Part shown: positions 1 through 8,910 of the stretch, in pieces
How positions within the stretch are numbered: position 1 is the first letter of the stretch
Layout: each line of letters starts with the position of its first letter
NCBI GenBank assembly: GCA_910586965.1
Contig: CAJUMF010000001.1
Coordinates: 1-64,000 of the forward strand
DNA length: 64,000 nucleotides
Direction of reading: 5' to 3'
Source of the DNA: an uncultured Dorea sp.
Lineage (GTDB): Bacteria > Bacillota > Clostridia > Lachnospirales > Lachnospiraceae
The notes under the pieces: model-generated
Databases searched by the model: none
Told to the model about the DNA's origin: nothing
What the model saw: only the letters and a program-made list of their open reading frames with translations
Made by a program: the position numbers and the translations under genes

Positions 1-657
1 GATACAAGGAAAAGGCAATTATTAGAGTTAGATAATCTTATCAAATCGCGGTTTATTGAAATCTTTGGGGATCCGATTACTAACCCTTTTGGCTGGGATA
101 AAGTATTGCTAGAAGATTGTCTTGAAAGCATTGATAATGGGAAAAGTTTTGTATGTGATACCACTGCCAGAATTGGAGAAAATCCGGCTATATTAAAATT
201 AAGTGCAGTTACCTATGGAGTTTATAAACCAGAAGAAAATAAAGGGATAATGGGCGAAAATGATTTTGTTGAGAGTGCAGAAGTACATAGTGGAGATTTG
301 TTGTTTACAAGAAAAAATACCCCTGAATTAGTGGGAATGGCGGCGTATGTGGTATCTACACCCCCTAGATTAATGATGCCAGATTTGATTTTCAGATTAA
401 ATACAAAAAACAACTGTAAAAAGATATTTTTGTGGCAATTAATTAATCATGATTTGTTTAGAAAGAAGATTCAAAATATTGCAAGTGGTTCGGCAAAATC
501 TATGTCTAATATATCAAAAGAAAGACTTGGAAAATTATCGATATATTTGCCTCCGTTAGAGTTACAAAATCGATTTGCGGCTTTTGTACATTATACAGAC
601 AAATTAAAATTGCACATTGATTTTTCTTCAAAAATCAACTTTATAATGAAAACATAG
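1..657 (+). CDS. hsdS: Type I restriction enzyme specificity subunit HsdS, C-terminal part
   Basis: The reading frame is open from the first base, so only the last 218 codons are present and the true start is outside the window. HsdS binds the split recognition site and bridges the methylase and translocase subunits. Seen here: the conserved spacer-helix motif LIKSRFIEIFGDP close to the left edge, then the second target-recognition domain, and the typical closing helix with LPPLELQNRFAAF. The gene is clearly AT-rich compared with hsdR downstream, as is common for exchanged specificity domains. hsdM is expected to the left. It ends 25 bp before the next gene on the same strand, so they are probably co-transcribed. 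A TTG inside the frame at 106 is not a likely start because homology continues upstream of it. Confidence 0.9.
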   Translation, partial: DTRKRQLLELDNLIKSRFIEIFGDPITNPFGWDKVLLEDCLESIDNGKSFVCDTTARIGENPAILKLSAVTYGVYKPEENKGIMGENDFVESAEVHSGDLLFTRKNTPELVGMAAYVVSTPPRLMMPDLIFRLNTKNNCKKIFLWQLINHDLFRKKIQNIASGSAKSMSNISKERLGKLSIYLPPLELQNRFAAFVHYTDKLKLHIDFSSKINFIMKT

Positions 658-682
658 TGGCCACAAAACAGTAGGAGGATAT

Positions 683-1156
683 ATGAAAAAACGTATTATA
701 TATCATGGCAGCATGCAGATTGTCACTGATCCCGAAATCAGAATAGCGAAGTACCATAAAGATTTTTATTATGGTTTTTATTGCACTGACATCAGAAAAC
801 AGGCAGAACGATGGGCGACAAGATTTGGAACTACAGGCTATATCAGTCGATATGAATATATTGAAAATCCGGAGCTAAAAGTTCTCTGCTTTGAAAATAT
901 GACAGAGGAATGGCTTGATTTCATTGCAAATTGCCGTATAGGGATTCCTCATACATTTGATATTGTAGAAGGGCCGATGGCGAATGATACGATATTTAAC
1001 TATGTACAGGGATTTGTAGACGGAAAAATATCCCGCAGTGCATTTTGGGAGCTGGCAAAGTTTAAACGCCCGACGCATCAAATCAGTTTCCACACCATTG
1101 CGGCTCTTAAGGCAATACATTTTATCGGGGAGGAAAGGATAGATGGAGAAGAATAA
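683..1156 (+). CDS. DUF3990 family protein, probable ADP-ribosyltransferase-like toxin
   Basis: The 157-residue protein has the hallmarks of DUF3990: YHGS near the N-terminus, GFYCTDIRKQAERWA around residue 30, the DIVEGPMANDT block in the middle and a closing QISFHTIAALKAI segment. As I recall, this family belongs to the ADP-ribosyltransferase fold, and the His of YHGS and the Tyr of GFY sit where His-Tyr-Glu type enzymes place their NAD contacts; that function is inference. It has an AGGAGG ribosome site and overlaps the next gene by 14 bp, which fits a toxin/antitoxin-like pair. The pair sits between hsdS and hsdR on the same strand, so it is likely to be expressed with the restriction system. 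No signal peptide or membrane segment is visible. Confidence 0.75.
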   Translation: MKKRIIYHGSMQIVTDPEIRIAKYHKDFYYGFYCTDIRKQAERWATRFGTTGYISRYEYIENPELKVLCFENMTEEWLDFIANCRIGIPHTFDIVEGPMANDTIFNYVQGFVDGKISRSAFWELAKFKRPTHQISFHTIAALKAIHFIGEERIDGEE

Positions 1157-1583
1157 CAGCGCATTGTTTTTCACTTGCAGCCTGATTGAATTTATAGGCA
1201 GGGCAACAAAAAACAAGAGGCAGGATGTGCTTGATTATCTTGGGGAAAAAGATGTTGCCAGAATCTATAAGTATGCGGATGTTTTTCACTGTGAACCGAT
1301 TGAAAAAGTGGCAGATGATTTTATCATGAGAAGACAGATTCCGGCAGGAACTTTTGATAATATTTCTTCCTGCAGATACGATGTGCCGGATTACTGGGAT
1401 ATTGGCGAAGTGTTTGAGAGGCTTATTGAAGATGTCTGTGAGGAAAAAGATGTGATAACCGGAATTTTTGAAGTGTATCATTCCTGGATGGCAAAACAGA
1501 TTTTAAATTTTAACTCGGACTTGTACTATCAGTCAAGAGAGTATATTGCGGTCTGCTATAAAGAAGGAAAGATTCTGCCTTAG
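1143..1583 (+). CDS. Partner protein of the DUF3990 gene (DUF3791-like N-terminus), putative antitoxin
   Basis: This 146-residue acidic protein starts inside the 3' end of the DUF3990 gene (14-bp overlap), so the two are translationally coupled. Its first 70 residues (LIEFIGRATKN, DVLDYLGEKDVARIYKYADVF, then HCEPIEKVADDF) resemble the helical DUF3791 domain that is often encoded beside DUF3990 genes. The remainder, with YWDIGEVFERLIEDV and IFEVYHSWM, is not a domain I can name. An antitoxin or immunity role is inferred only from pairing, size and acidity. It ends 34 bp before hsdR. No membrane segments or catalytic motifs were seen. Confidence 0.6.
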   Translation: MEKNNSALFFTCSLIEFIGRATKNKRQDVLDYLGEKDVARIYKYADVFHCEPIEKVADDFIMRRQIPAGTFDNISSCRYDVPDYWDIGEVFERLIEDVCEEKDVITGIFEVYHSWMAKQILNFNSDLYYQSREYIAVCYKEGKILP

Positions 1584-1617
1584 TTTAAAATACGATAAAA
1601 CCTGGAGGTGACTTGCC

Positions 1618-4600
1618 TTGACCAATTTTGATTTCCTGAAAAAAGACCCTCAATTCGCAAGCTTTGCGGATGTTGCTGTTGCGGCGGAAAAAATCCTCAG
1701 TATCGATATCGGTGCCAGCGTCATCAATTGCCGCCGGGCGATGGAGTTTGCCGTGAAGTGGATGTACTCGGTGGACGACGCTCTTAAGATGCCTTATCAG
1801 GATGCGCTTTACAGCCTGATGAACACAGAGGAATTCAGGGATATTGTGGATGAGGACCTCTTTAAGAGGATGGATTATATACGGCTTACCGGCAACAATG
1901 CCGCCCATGCATCTCAGGGGCAAAAGAAGGTTACGCGGGACGCGGCAAAGCTGTGCCTTGAGAACCTCCATTACTTTATGGATTTTGTTGCCTGCTGCTA
2001 TGGAGCGACTTATGAGGAAGTGCCTTTTGATGCCGCGCTTTTGGACGCGCCGGGGCAGCCTTGGGCGGTTCCGAAGACGAGGACATTTCCGGAGGCGGAT
2101 TTAAAGGCGCTTATGGCGGAAAATCAAGCTCTGAAGGAAGAACTTACGGCAAGGCGCAGGGAGCAGAAAAAGCTCTATGTGCCGAAACCGCTGGAATGTT
2201 CGGAGTACGGCACGCGAAAGCTTTACATTGATGCCATGCTTTCCGATGCCGGATGGAGACAGGGAGATAACTGGCTGGATGAGGTAAGGCTTTCGGGGCT
2301 CCCGACGAAATCAGGGGCAGGCTTTGCGGATTATGTGCTGTATGATGATGCCCACAGGCCGCTGGCAGTCATTGAGGCGAAGAGTACCTGTAAGGATGTG
2401 GTGAGCGGACGGCAGCAGGCGAAGGTATATGCGGATGCGATTGAAAGGCAGTGGGGGCGAAGGCCTGTAATCTTCCTTTCCAATGGTTTTGATACCCGGA
2501 TTGACGACGGGCAGTATCCGGAGCGGCGGGTGTCCGGCATCTGGTCGAAACGCGATCTGGAGAGGTGGTTTAATCTGCGCTCTGTAAGGACAAGTCTTGG
2601 GACAGTGAGCATTGACCGGGCGATTGCGGGGCGGTACTATCAGGAGGCGGCCATCAAGGCGGTGTGTGACAGCTTTGGCGGGAAAAACAGAAGAAAGGCC
2701 CTGCTTGTCATGGCGACGGGTTCCGGGAAAACGAGGACGGTCATCGGCCTTGTGAAAGTGCTGCTTACGCATATGTGGGTGAAGAATATATTGTTTTTGG
2801 CAGACCGCAATTCCCTTGTGACCCAGGCCAAGAGAAATTTTGTGAATCTGATGAAAAATGAGCTGTCGGTGACAAACCTCTGCGAGGAGAAGGAAAATTA
2901 CTCGGCGGCCTGTGTATTTTCTACTTACCAGACGATGATGCACTGCATTGACAATGCGAAGAATGAGGAAGGGAAGGTCTTTACCTGCGGGCATTTTGAC
3001 CTGATCATCTGCGACGAGGCGCACCGTTCCATTTACAATAAATACCGGGATATCTTTCATTATTTTGATGCGCTTTTGGTGGGGCTTACCGCCACGCCGA
3101 AGGACGAGATAGATAAGAATACCTACAGTGTGTTTGAACTGGAAAATGGCGTGCCAACCTACGGGTATGAGCTTTCCCAGGCGGTGACGGACGGGTATCT
3201 GGCGGATTTCCTTTCGGTGGAGTCAAGACTTAAATTCATTGAGGACGGGATTGTGTACGGGGAGCTTTCAGAGGAGGAGAGGGCTGTCTACGAGGATACT
3301 TTCGGCCAGGAGGACGGAAAAATCCCTGAGAGCATCAGCTCGTCAGCGTTAAACGACTGGGTGTTCAATGAGGATACCATCCGGCAGGCGATTCATATCC
3401 TGATGACGGAGGGCCTCCGGATCCATTATGGGGAGAGGCTGGGGAAAACGATTATTTTCGCGAAGAATCATGACCATGCGGAGAAGATTCGGGAGATTTT
3501 TGAGAAGGAGTATCCGAACCTGCCGGGGTATGCCCGGGTGATTGATAATTATATGGCCTATGCCCAGAGCGCCATTGATGAGTTTTCTGATTCCGGGAAA
3601 TTGCCGCAGATTGCCATTTCCGTGGATATGCTGGACACGGGCATTGATGTGCCGGAGATTTTGAACCTTGTGTTTTTTAAGAAAGTGATGAGCAAGGCGA
3701 AATTCTGGCAGATGATCGGCAGGGGGACAAGGCTCTCGCCGGGACTTCTTGACGGGAAGGACAAGGAGCGGTTTTATATCTTTGATTTCTGCGGGAATTT
3801 TGAGTTTTTCCGTATGAATAAGGGAAAGCCTACGGCGAATATGCTTGCTTTGCAGGGAGCTGTCTTTAATCTGGAGTTTCAGATTTCCTATAAGCTTTTG
3901 GGGCAGGAATACCAGACAAAGCGGCTTAAGGCGTACAGGGAGGAGCTTGTGGAGCATATGCGGGGCAAGGTGTGTGAGCTGAACCGGGAGAATTTTGCGG
4001 TAAGGCAGCATCTTAAATATGTGGAAAAATACTCGGATGCCCTTAATTATAACAGAATCACTTATGAGGATACTCTGGCTGTCCGTGAGGAGCTTGCACC
4101 CCTCATCTGCCCGGACGGCGATGAGGCGAGCGCGGTGCGTTTTGATGCGCTCATGTATGGGATAGAGCTTGCAAGTCTTGCCGGGAAAAAGTATGGCCAT
4201 GGCAGGAGCGACCTCCTTAAAAAAGTGCGCGCTGTCTCCAATGTGGCAAATATTCCGGAGATTATGGCGCAGTCGGAACTGATTGGGGAGATTTTGCATA
4301 AAGGGTATCTTGACCGTGCGGGCATGGATGAGTTTGAACAGATCCGAAAGAGCCTCCGCAGTCTGATGAAGTATATCCCGAGGCAGAAACTGCGCTATGA
4401 TACGGATTTTGCGGATGACATCCTGTCGGTCGAATGGAAGGAATCCGAGCTTGAAAACGATGATCTTAAGAATTATAAGGCGAAGGCGGAGTATTATGTG
4501 CGGGAGCACCAAGATCATATGGTGATAGCGAAACTTAAGAATAATAAGCCGCTAACCCGGGCGGATGTGGATGTTTTAGAGGAGATTCTGTGGAGCGAGC

Positions 4601-4929
4601 TTGGAACACGCAAAGAGTATGAGGCGGAGTACGGCGAAAAACCTCTCGGGGAGTTCGTCCGGGAGATTGTGGGTCTTGATATGAATGCCGCGAAGGAGGC
4701 GTTTGCGGCATTTTCGGAGGAGTCAGGACTTGACAGCAGGCAGATGTATTTTGTCAATCAGATTGTGGAGTATATTGTCCATAACGGGATGCTTAAGGAT
4801 TTTTCTGTGCTGCAGGAGCCGCCTTTTACCGACCAGGGCAGCGTGGCGGAGATTTTTACGGACCTTAGTGTGTGGATGGGAATCCGCCAGGTGATTGAGA
4901 CGATTAATGGAAATGCGGTGGCCGCGTAA
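1618..4929 (+). CDS. hsdR: Type I restriction enzyme endonuclease/translocase subunit HsdR
   Basis: The 1103-residue protein is the motor and nuclease subunit of the type I enzyme. Order of parts: an N-terminal DUF4145-like helical region (about residues 10-130), a coiled stretch near 165-185, the PD-(D/E)XK nuclease with GFADYVLYDD and IEAK near 236-254, then a superfamily 2 helicase core with Walker A ATGSGKT near 366, CDEAHRS near 465, GLTATP near 493 and the C-terminal helicase motif MIGRGTRLSPG near 700. The last 300 residues match the EcoEI-type C-terminal region. The start is TTG at 1618 behind GGAGGTG; no better ATG fits. All key motifs are intact, so it looks functional if hsdM is present to the left. 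It is much more GC-rich than hsdS. Confidence 0.95.
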   Translation: MTNFDFLKKDPQFASFADVAVAAEKILSIDIGASVINCRRAMEFAVKWMYSVDDALKMPYQDALYSLMNTEEFRDIVDEDLFKRMDYIRLTGNNAAHASQGQKKVTRDAAKLCLENLHYFMDFVACCYGATYEEVPFDAALLDAPGQPWAVPKTRTFPEADLKALMAENQALKEELTARRREQKKLYVPKPLECSEYGTRKLYIDAMLSDAGWRQGDNWLDEVRLSGLPTKSGAGFADYVLYDDAHRPLAVIEAKSTCKDVVSGRQQAKVYADAIERQWGRRPVIFLSNGFDTRIDDGQYPERRVSGIWSKRDLERWFNLRSVRTSLGTVSIDRAIAGRYYQEAAIKAVCDSFGGKNRRKALLVMATGSGKTRTVIGLVKVLLTHMWVKNILFLADRNSLVTQAKRNFVNLMKNELSVTNLCEEKENYSAACVFSTYQTMMHCIDNAKNEEGKVFTCGHFDLIICDEAHRSIYNKYRDIFHYFDALLVGLTATPKDEIDKNTYSVFELENGVPTYGYELSQAVTDGYLADFLSVESRLKFIEDGIVYGELSEEERAVYEDTFGQEDGKIPESISSSALNDWVFNEDTIRQAIHILMTEGLRIHYGERLGKTIIFAKNHDHAEKIREIFEKEYPNLPGYARVIDNYMAYAQSAIDEFSDSGKLPQIAISVDMLDTGIDVPEILNLVFFKKVMSKAKFWQMIGRGTRLSPGLLDGKDKERFYIFDFCGNFEFFRMNKGKPTANMLALQGAVFNLEFQISYKLLGQEYQTKRLKAYREELVEHMRGKVCELNRENFAVRQHLKYVEKYSDALNYNRITYEDTLAVREELAPLICPDGDEASAVRFDALMYGIELASLAGKKYGHGRSDLLKKVRAVSNVANIPEIMAQSELIGEILHKGYLDRAGMDEFEQIRKSLRSLMKYIPRQKLRYDTDFADDILSVEWKESELENDDLKNYKAKAEYYVREHQDHMVIAKLKNNKPLTRADVDVLEEILWSELGTRKEYEAEYGEKPLGEFVREIVGLDMNAAKEAFAAFSEESGLDSRQMYFVNQIVEYIVHNGMLKDFSVLQEPPFTDQGSVAEIFTDLSVWMGIRQVIETINGNAVAA

Positions 4930-4964
4930 AAAACTCTGTGTAAGAAACTATGTGGGAGAGCGGC

Positions 4965-4994
4965 TTGACAAACATACTGCCAGTATGATAACAT
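4965..4994 (+). promoter_or_regulatory. Promoter with embedded palindromic operator O1 upstream of the TetR gene
   Basis: A -35 box TTGACA (4965-4970) is followed after 18 bp by TAACAT (4989-4994). The spacer holds a perfect inverted repeat CATACTG-C-CAGTATG (4973-4987). A regulator bound there would block RNA polymerase, which is the usual autoregulation layout of TetR-family genes. Confidence 0.7.
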
Positions 4995-4998
4995 AAAA

Positions 4999-5015
4999 AC
5001 ATACCGATGGTATGT
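4999..5015 (+). promoter_or_regulatory. Palindromic operator O2 upstream of the TetR gene
   Basis: The perfect inverted repeat ACATACC-GAT-GGTATGT lies just after the promoter and before the ribosome site of the TetR gene. It shares the ATAC...GTAT frame with O1 and with the site in front of the MFS gene (5780-5796), so all three probably bind the same regulator. Confidence 0.7.
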
Positions 5016-5033
5016 AAAGGAGGTAAGCTTACA

Positions 5034-5702
5034 GTGGCAAGGAATAAGCACCCGGAGGAAACGGTCAACCGGATCATAGATGTGGCGTTCCGCCTGTTTA
5101 TGGAAAAGGGGTACGAGCATACGCCCATCCAGGACATCATTGACAAATTAGGCGGGCTGAGCAAAGGCGCAATCTATCACCATTTTAAGTCGAAGGAAGA
5201 TATTCTGGTGGCGGTTATAGACAGGATGACGGCTGAGTCGAACCGGATACTTGCCGATATCCGTGACCGTGCCGATTTGAGCGGAATGGAAAAGCTGCGG
5301 GCGATTTTCAGGGAATCCATCAACCGCCCGGTGCAGGATGACATCTTTACGGTGGCGCCGGATTTTTGCAATAACCCGAAACTTCTGTTTGGCCTTCTCC
5401 ACGATACGATTGACCATGCCGCGCCGGAATATATCCTGCCGATTATCCGCCAGGGAATTAAGGACGGCTCTATCGAGACGGATTATCCGGAGCAGCTCGC
5501 GGAGCTTATATTGCTGGCTGCAAATGTCTGGATGAACCCGATGATTTTTGACAGCTCTGAGGAGGAGTCCTACCGGAAGTATATGGTATTCGGCCAGATG
5601 ATGAAAAGCTTTGGGCTGGATGTGGTAGACAGCGAGATGCTTAAACGGCTTGAGGAACTGACGGTGATTTACCAGAAGAGCAAACGGCAGGGAAATGCAT
5701 AA
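5034..5702 (+). CDS. TetR/AcrR family transcriptional regulator
   Basis: A 222-residue repressor of the TetR family. The N-terminal helix-turn-helix is clear (IIDVAFRLFMEKGYEHTP, then GGLSKGAIYHHFKSKEDI); the rest is the variable helical ligand-binding domain. I chose the GTG at 5034 because it follows AAGGAGGTAAGC at the right distance; the in-frame ATG at 5007 lies inside operator O2. Two palindromes upstream and one in front of the adjacent MFS gene suggest that it represses itself and the exporter until an inducer binds. The inducer cannot be read from the sequence. Confidence 0.9.
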   Translation: MARNKHPEETVNRIIDVAFRLFMEKGYEHTPIQDIIDKLGGLSKGAIYHHFKSKEDILVAVIDRMTAESNRILADIRDRADLSGMEKLRAIFRESINRPVQDDIFTVAPDFCNNPKLLFGLLHDTIDHAAPEYILPIIRQGIKDGSIETDYPEQLAELILLAANVWMNPMIFDSSEEESYRKYMVFGQMMKSFGLDVVDSEMLKRLEELTVIYQKSKRQGNA

Positions 5703-5740
5703 GAAATGTATAAGAGGTGCATAAGAGGTGCATAAGAATC

Positions 5741-5760
5741 TGCCCGGAAAGACGGGCAGA
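5741..5760 (+). terminator. Weak hairpin between the TetR and MFS genes
   Basis: CTGCCCG and CGGGCAG pair perfectly across a six-base loop, but only short T runs follow (ATAAAATTT), so termination would be partial. Just before it the segment TAAGAGGTGCA occurs twice in tandem (about 5712-5733). Confidence 0.45.
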
Positions 5761-5779
5761 TAAAATTTAACCCATATAC

Positions 5780-5796
5780 ATACCGACGTTCGGTAT
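5780..5796 (+). promoter_or_regulatory. Palindromic operator in front of the MFS gene
   Basis: ATACCGA-CGT-TCGGTAT is a perfect 7-3-7 inverted repeat 31 bp before the MFS start codon. It resembles the two operators of the TetR gene, with a longer spacer, and links the exporter to that regulator. Confidence 0.65.
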
Positions 5797-5826
5797 TAAT
5801 AATCATTATAAAATGGGAGGTCAGAG

Positions 5827-7074
5827 ATGGAGAGAAGATTATTTTCGAAAGATTTTACATTGGTTGTCGCCGGGCAGGTCATATCTTTGTTCGGCAACGC
5901 GGCTGTCCGGTTCGCGCTGCCCTTGTACCTGCTGAACCTGACAGGCTCATCGGCGCTTTACGGCACGGTCACGGCATGTGCGTTTATCCCGGCTGTCCTG
6001 ATGTCGCCTGTGGGCGGGATTGTGGCGGACCGGGTGAATAAGAGGAATATCATGGTGCTCCTGGACTTTTTTACGGCGGCGGTCATCTTCGTATTTTCCA
6101 TGCTCATGGACAGAGGGGGTATCGTATTGCCTGTGACGGTCACGATGATGCTTTTGTATGGGATTGCGGGCGCATACCAGCCGTCTGTACAGGCGAGCAT
6201 CCCGGCGCTGGTGGGGCAGGAGCATTTTATGGCGGCGAATTCTGTCATCAATATCGTAAATTCTTTCGCATCCCTGACAGGGCCGGTGCTCGGCGGCATT
6301 TTATACAGCGCATACGGGTTAAGGCCGGTGCTTGAGGTCTGTGTGGTATGTTTTGTCCTGTCGGCGGTTATGGAGATTTTCATACATATACCGTTTCAGA
6401 GACAGGAGCCGGGCGGCGGCATCTTGAGGACGGTGAAAGCGGATTTTGGGGAGAGCATCCGGTTTATAAAGGAGGAGAAACCGGTAATCGGGAAAGTGGT
6501 TGTCATTGTCTGCGGAATCAATCTGTTCCTGTCGGCTATGCTTATTGTCGGGCTGCCGTATCTTGTGACGGAAGTGCTGGATCTGGGAGGGGCTCAGGCG
6601 AACCGGCTCTATGGCTATGCGGAAGGGGCGCTGGCGGCAGGAGGGCTTTTGGGCGGTATCGGCGCGGGAGTTTTTGCCGGGCGGCTTAAGGTTCAAAAGG
6701 CGGGGAATCTGCTGATATCCTGCGCGGCGTGCGTCTTCCCTATGGCGGCGTCGCTGGCCCTTTCTCTGCCCGGAATGGCAAATTATATCGTAATAACGCT
6801 ATGCTGTTTTGTCATTATGGTATTTTCGACGGTGTTTACCGTGCAGATGATGTCCTATATCCAGGCGGAGACGCCGCAGAGCATTATCGGGAAGGTGATT
6901 GCGGTCATCCTTACCGTGGGCATGTGCGCGCAGCCGCTTGGAAATGCGCTTTACGGGGTGCTGTTTGAGATGTGCAGGGGATTCGAGTACGCGGCGGTGT
7001 TATTTTCGGGAATTGTGTCGCTGGCAATCGCCCTTGGCACGAGGAATGTATTTCGGGATAAAAATCTTTATTAG
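5827..7074 (+). CDS. Major facilitator superfamily transporter, probable drug or metabolite exporter
   Basis: A 415-residue, strongly hydrophobic protein with about 12 membrane segments and the loop motif GGIVADRVNKRN after helix 2, typical of the MFS. It aligns in character with macrolide-efflux-like exporters (opening with FTLVVAGQVISLFGNAAVRF). GGGAGG lies before the ATG. It follows the TetR gene with an operator between, a common repressor/efflux arrangement, so it most likely exports the compound sensed by that regulator. The substrate is unknown. Confidence 0.88.
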   Translation: MERRLFSKDFTLVVAGQVISLFGNAAVRFALPLYLLNLTGSSALYGTVTACAFIPAVLMSPVGGIVADRVNKRNIMVLLDFFTAAVIFVFSMLMDRGGIVLPVTVTMMLLYGIAGAYQPSVQASIPALVGQEHFMAANSVINIVNSFASLTGPVLGGILYSAYGLRPVLEVCVVCFVLSAVMEIFIHIPFQRQEPGGGILRTVKADFGESIRFIKEEKPVIGKVVVIVCGINLFLSAMLIVGLPYLVTEVLDLGGAQANRLYGYAEGALAAGGLLGGIGAGVFAGRLKVQKAGNLLISCAACVFPMAASLALSLPGMANYIVITLCCFVIMVFSTVFTVQMMSYIQAETPQSIIGKVIAVILTVGMCAQPLGNALYGVLFEMCRGFEYAAVLFSGIVSLAIALGTRNVFRDKNLY

Positions 7075-7077
7075 CAT

Positions 7078-7106
7078 TTGACATTTTCTTTTTCTGTATT
7101 TATAAT
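7078..7106 (+). promoter_or_regulatory. Consensus promoter for the rsmD-coaD operon
   Basis: TTGACA (7078-7083) and TATAAT (7101-7106) are separated by exactly 17 bp, a perfect sigma-A match. It starts directly after the MFS stop codon. The transcript would carry a leader of about 70 nt before rsmD. Confidence 0.85.
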
Positions 7107-7109
7107 GTA

Positions 7110-7143
7110 CGGGAACATGAAATGCGGAGCAGTCTGCAGCATC
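7110..7143 (+). repeat. Dispersed 34-nt hairpin repeat, copy A (rsmD leader)
   Basis: This 34-nt stretch matches 20519-20552 at 30 of 34 positions. All four differences are transitions. It contains the stem TGCGGA/TCTGCA with a GCAG loop; the other copy keeps the stem with G-U and G-C exchanges. It lies at the start of the predicted rsmD transcript. Confidence 0.6.
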
Positions 7144-7180
7144 ATGATAAATAGAGTGGAAAACGGGAAGAAGGTTTATC

Positions 7181-7744
7181 ATGCGCGTGATTGCCGGCAC
7201 TGCCAGGAGATTGAAATTAAAGACTTTGGAGGGCTTAGAGACAAGGCCTACCACCGACCGCATCAAGGAGACTCTTTTTAATATGATTGCGGACGGTCTT
7301 TTTGGCTGTACATTTTTGGACTTGTTTGCGGGCAGCGGAAGTATCGGCATCGAGGCTTTGAGCCGGGGGGCGAAAAGGGCGGTGTTTGTGGAGAAGAACC
7401 CGCGGGCGCTTGCCTGTGTGAAGGAGAACCTTGCCCATACAAAGCTTGCCGGGCAGGCGGAGACGATGCAGACGGACGCGCTTAATGCCCTGGCGCGCCT
7501 TTCCGGGCGCGAGTGCTTTGACTATATCTACATGGACCCCCCTTACGGGAAGGGGCTGGAGAAAAAGGCGCTTGCGTTTCTGGCGGATTCCTCCCTTCTT
7601 GCGGAGGACGGCGTGATCATTATAGAGGCGTCCCTTGACACTGCATTTGACGATGCGGGAGAATTGGGGTATTCCATTATAAAGACCAAGCTCTATAAGA
7701 CGAACAAGCATGTGTTCCTCAGGCGGGCGGACGCAGCGCAGTGA
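7181..7744 (+). CDS. rsmD: 16S rRNA (guanine(966)-N(2))-methyltransferase RsmD
   Basis: A 187-residue SAM-dependent methyltransferase that modifies G966 of 16S rRNA. It opens with the family signature MRVIAGTARRLKLKT and RPTTDRIKETLFNMI, has the SAM-binding loop LDLFAGSGSIGIEALSRGA near residues 46-64 and the catalytic DPPYG near 119. Length is normal. It is followed 36 bp later by coaD, the same order as ylbH-ylbI in Bacillus subtilis, and is driven by the consensus promoter at 7078. Confidence 0.95.
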   Translation: MRVIAGTARRLKLKTLEGLETRPTTDRIKETLFNMIADGLFGCTFLDLFAGSGSIGIEALSRGAKRAVFVEKNPRALACVKENLAHTKLAGQAETMQTDALNALARLSGRECFDYIYMDPPYGKGLEKKALAFLADSSLLAEDGVIIIEASLDTAFDDAGELGYSIIKTKLYKTNKHVFLRRADAAQ

Positions 7745-7780
7745 GAAGAGGCGGAAGTGGGGGCAGACAGGAGAGAGACG

Positions 7781-8278
7781 ATGATAAGAGCAATCTATCC
7801 GGGCAGTTTTGACCCGGTTACTTACGGGCATCTGGACATTATTATAAGGGCATCCGCGCTTGTGGATGAATTAATTGTGGGGGTGCTCAACAATAACGCA
7901 AAAACCCCGTTGTTTTCCGCACAAGAACGTGTTAAAATGTTAGAGGAAGTCACGGGAAACCTGTCGAATGTAAAAGTAGTTCCTTTCGAGGGGCTTTTGA
8001 TAGATTTTGCGGAAAAGATGGATGCGGGGATGGTCATCCGGGGACTTCGGGCCATCACCGATTTTGAAAATGAGCTCAAGATGGCGCAGACGAACCACAA
8101 GCTGTCTCCGAAGGTAGAGACGGCATTCCTTACGACAAGCCTTGAATATGCATACCTGAGTTCAACGGTAGTGAAGGAAGTGGCGTACTTCGGAGGGGAT
8201 ATCTCCCAGTTTGTGCCGGAGAATGTCAGACGCAGGATACAAGAGAAAATAATAAAAAAGGAGAGTGTACACCAATGA
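7781..8278 (+). CDS. coaD: Phosphopantetheine adenylyltransferase
   Basis: A 165-residue enzyme that transfers AMP from ATP to 4'-phosphopantetheine, the penultimate step of coenzyme A synthesis. It begins [16 protein letters not shown], which includes the nucleotidyltransferase TxGH motif at residues 14-17, and carries the closing SSTVVKE segment. I chose ATG at 7781, spaced correctly from AGGAGAG; an in-frame GTG at 7757 would add eight residues before the conserved start. It overlaps the next gene by ATGA. Confidence 0.96.
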   Translation: MIRAIYPGSFDPVTYGHLDIIIRASALVDELIVGVLNNNAKTPLFSAQERVKMLEEVTGNLSNVKVVPFEGLLIDFAEKMDAGMVIRGLRAITDFENELKMAQTNHKLSPKVETAFLTTSLEYAYLSSTVVKEVAYFGGDISQFVPENVRRRIQEKIIKKESVHQ

Positions 8279-8907
8279 GCAGCCGTATTGAACAGATTAT
8301 TGAGGAGATCGAGGAGTATATCGACAGTTGTAAATTCCAGCCGTTGTCTACCTCTAAGATTATCGTGAATAAAGACCAGATTGACGAGCTCCTTCGGGAG
8401 CTGCGGATGAAGACGCCGGATGAGATAAAGAGGTACCAGAAGATCATCGCCAACAAGGACGCCATCCTGGCGGATGCACAGGCGAAGGCGGACGGCATGA
8501 TCGAGGAGGCGCAGATCCATACCAATGAGCTGGTGAGCGAGCATGAGATCATGCAGCAGGCTTATGCCCAGGCCAATGAGATTGTCACGGCGGCTACCGA
8601 GCAGGCGCAGCAGATCCTTGACAATGCGGCCAATGACGCCAATGATATCCGCATCGGGGCAATCCAGTATACGGACGACCTCCTCGCCAACGCGGAGAGC
8701 ATTATCGGGCATACGCTGGACAGCTACACGACGAAGTATGACGGGCTGGTAAATTCTCTTCAGGAGTGCTATGACATGGTGCATAATAACCGTGCGGAGC
8801 TTGAGGTTCCGGAGCAGCAGCCGAGGAGCGTTGACACGGGGTATGCCGACGAAGGAGCGGGAGTGCTTGAGCCGGCATTTGATTTTGATGATGAAGGTAT
8901 GATGTAA
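8275..8907 (+). CDS. Coiled-coil protein of unknown function downstream of coaD
   Basis: A 210-residue, acidic, soluble protein. Residues 40-150 are a long alanine/glutamate/glutamine-rich helix ([28 protein letters not shown]) like the stalk of ATP synthase subunit b or a DivIVA-type scaffold, followed by a short acidic tail. It has no enzyme motif, signal peptide or membrane segment. It is coupled to coaD by an ATGA overlap and appears to be a Lachnospiraceae companion of that gene; a role in cell-envelope or septum organisation is only a guess. Confidence 0.7.
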   Translation: MSSRIEQIIEEIEEYIDSCKFQPLSTSKIIVNKDQIDELLRELRMKTPDEIKRYQKIIANKDAILADAQAKADGMIEEAQIHTNELVSEHEIMQQAYAQANEIVTAATEQAQQILDNAANDANDIRIGAIQYTDDLLANAESIIGHTLDSYTTKYDGLVNSLQECYDMVHNNRAELEVPEQQPRSVDTGYADEGAGVLEPAFDFDDEGMM

Positions 8908-8910
8908 GTT

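Noticed and set aside
2311..3060. Long minus-strand open frame inside hsdR (249 codons), and others such as 3349-4518
   Set aside because: They lie opposite a clear hsdR gene, have no ribosome site or domain, and are rich in His, Arg and Pro as expected for antisense shadows of GC-rich genes.
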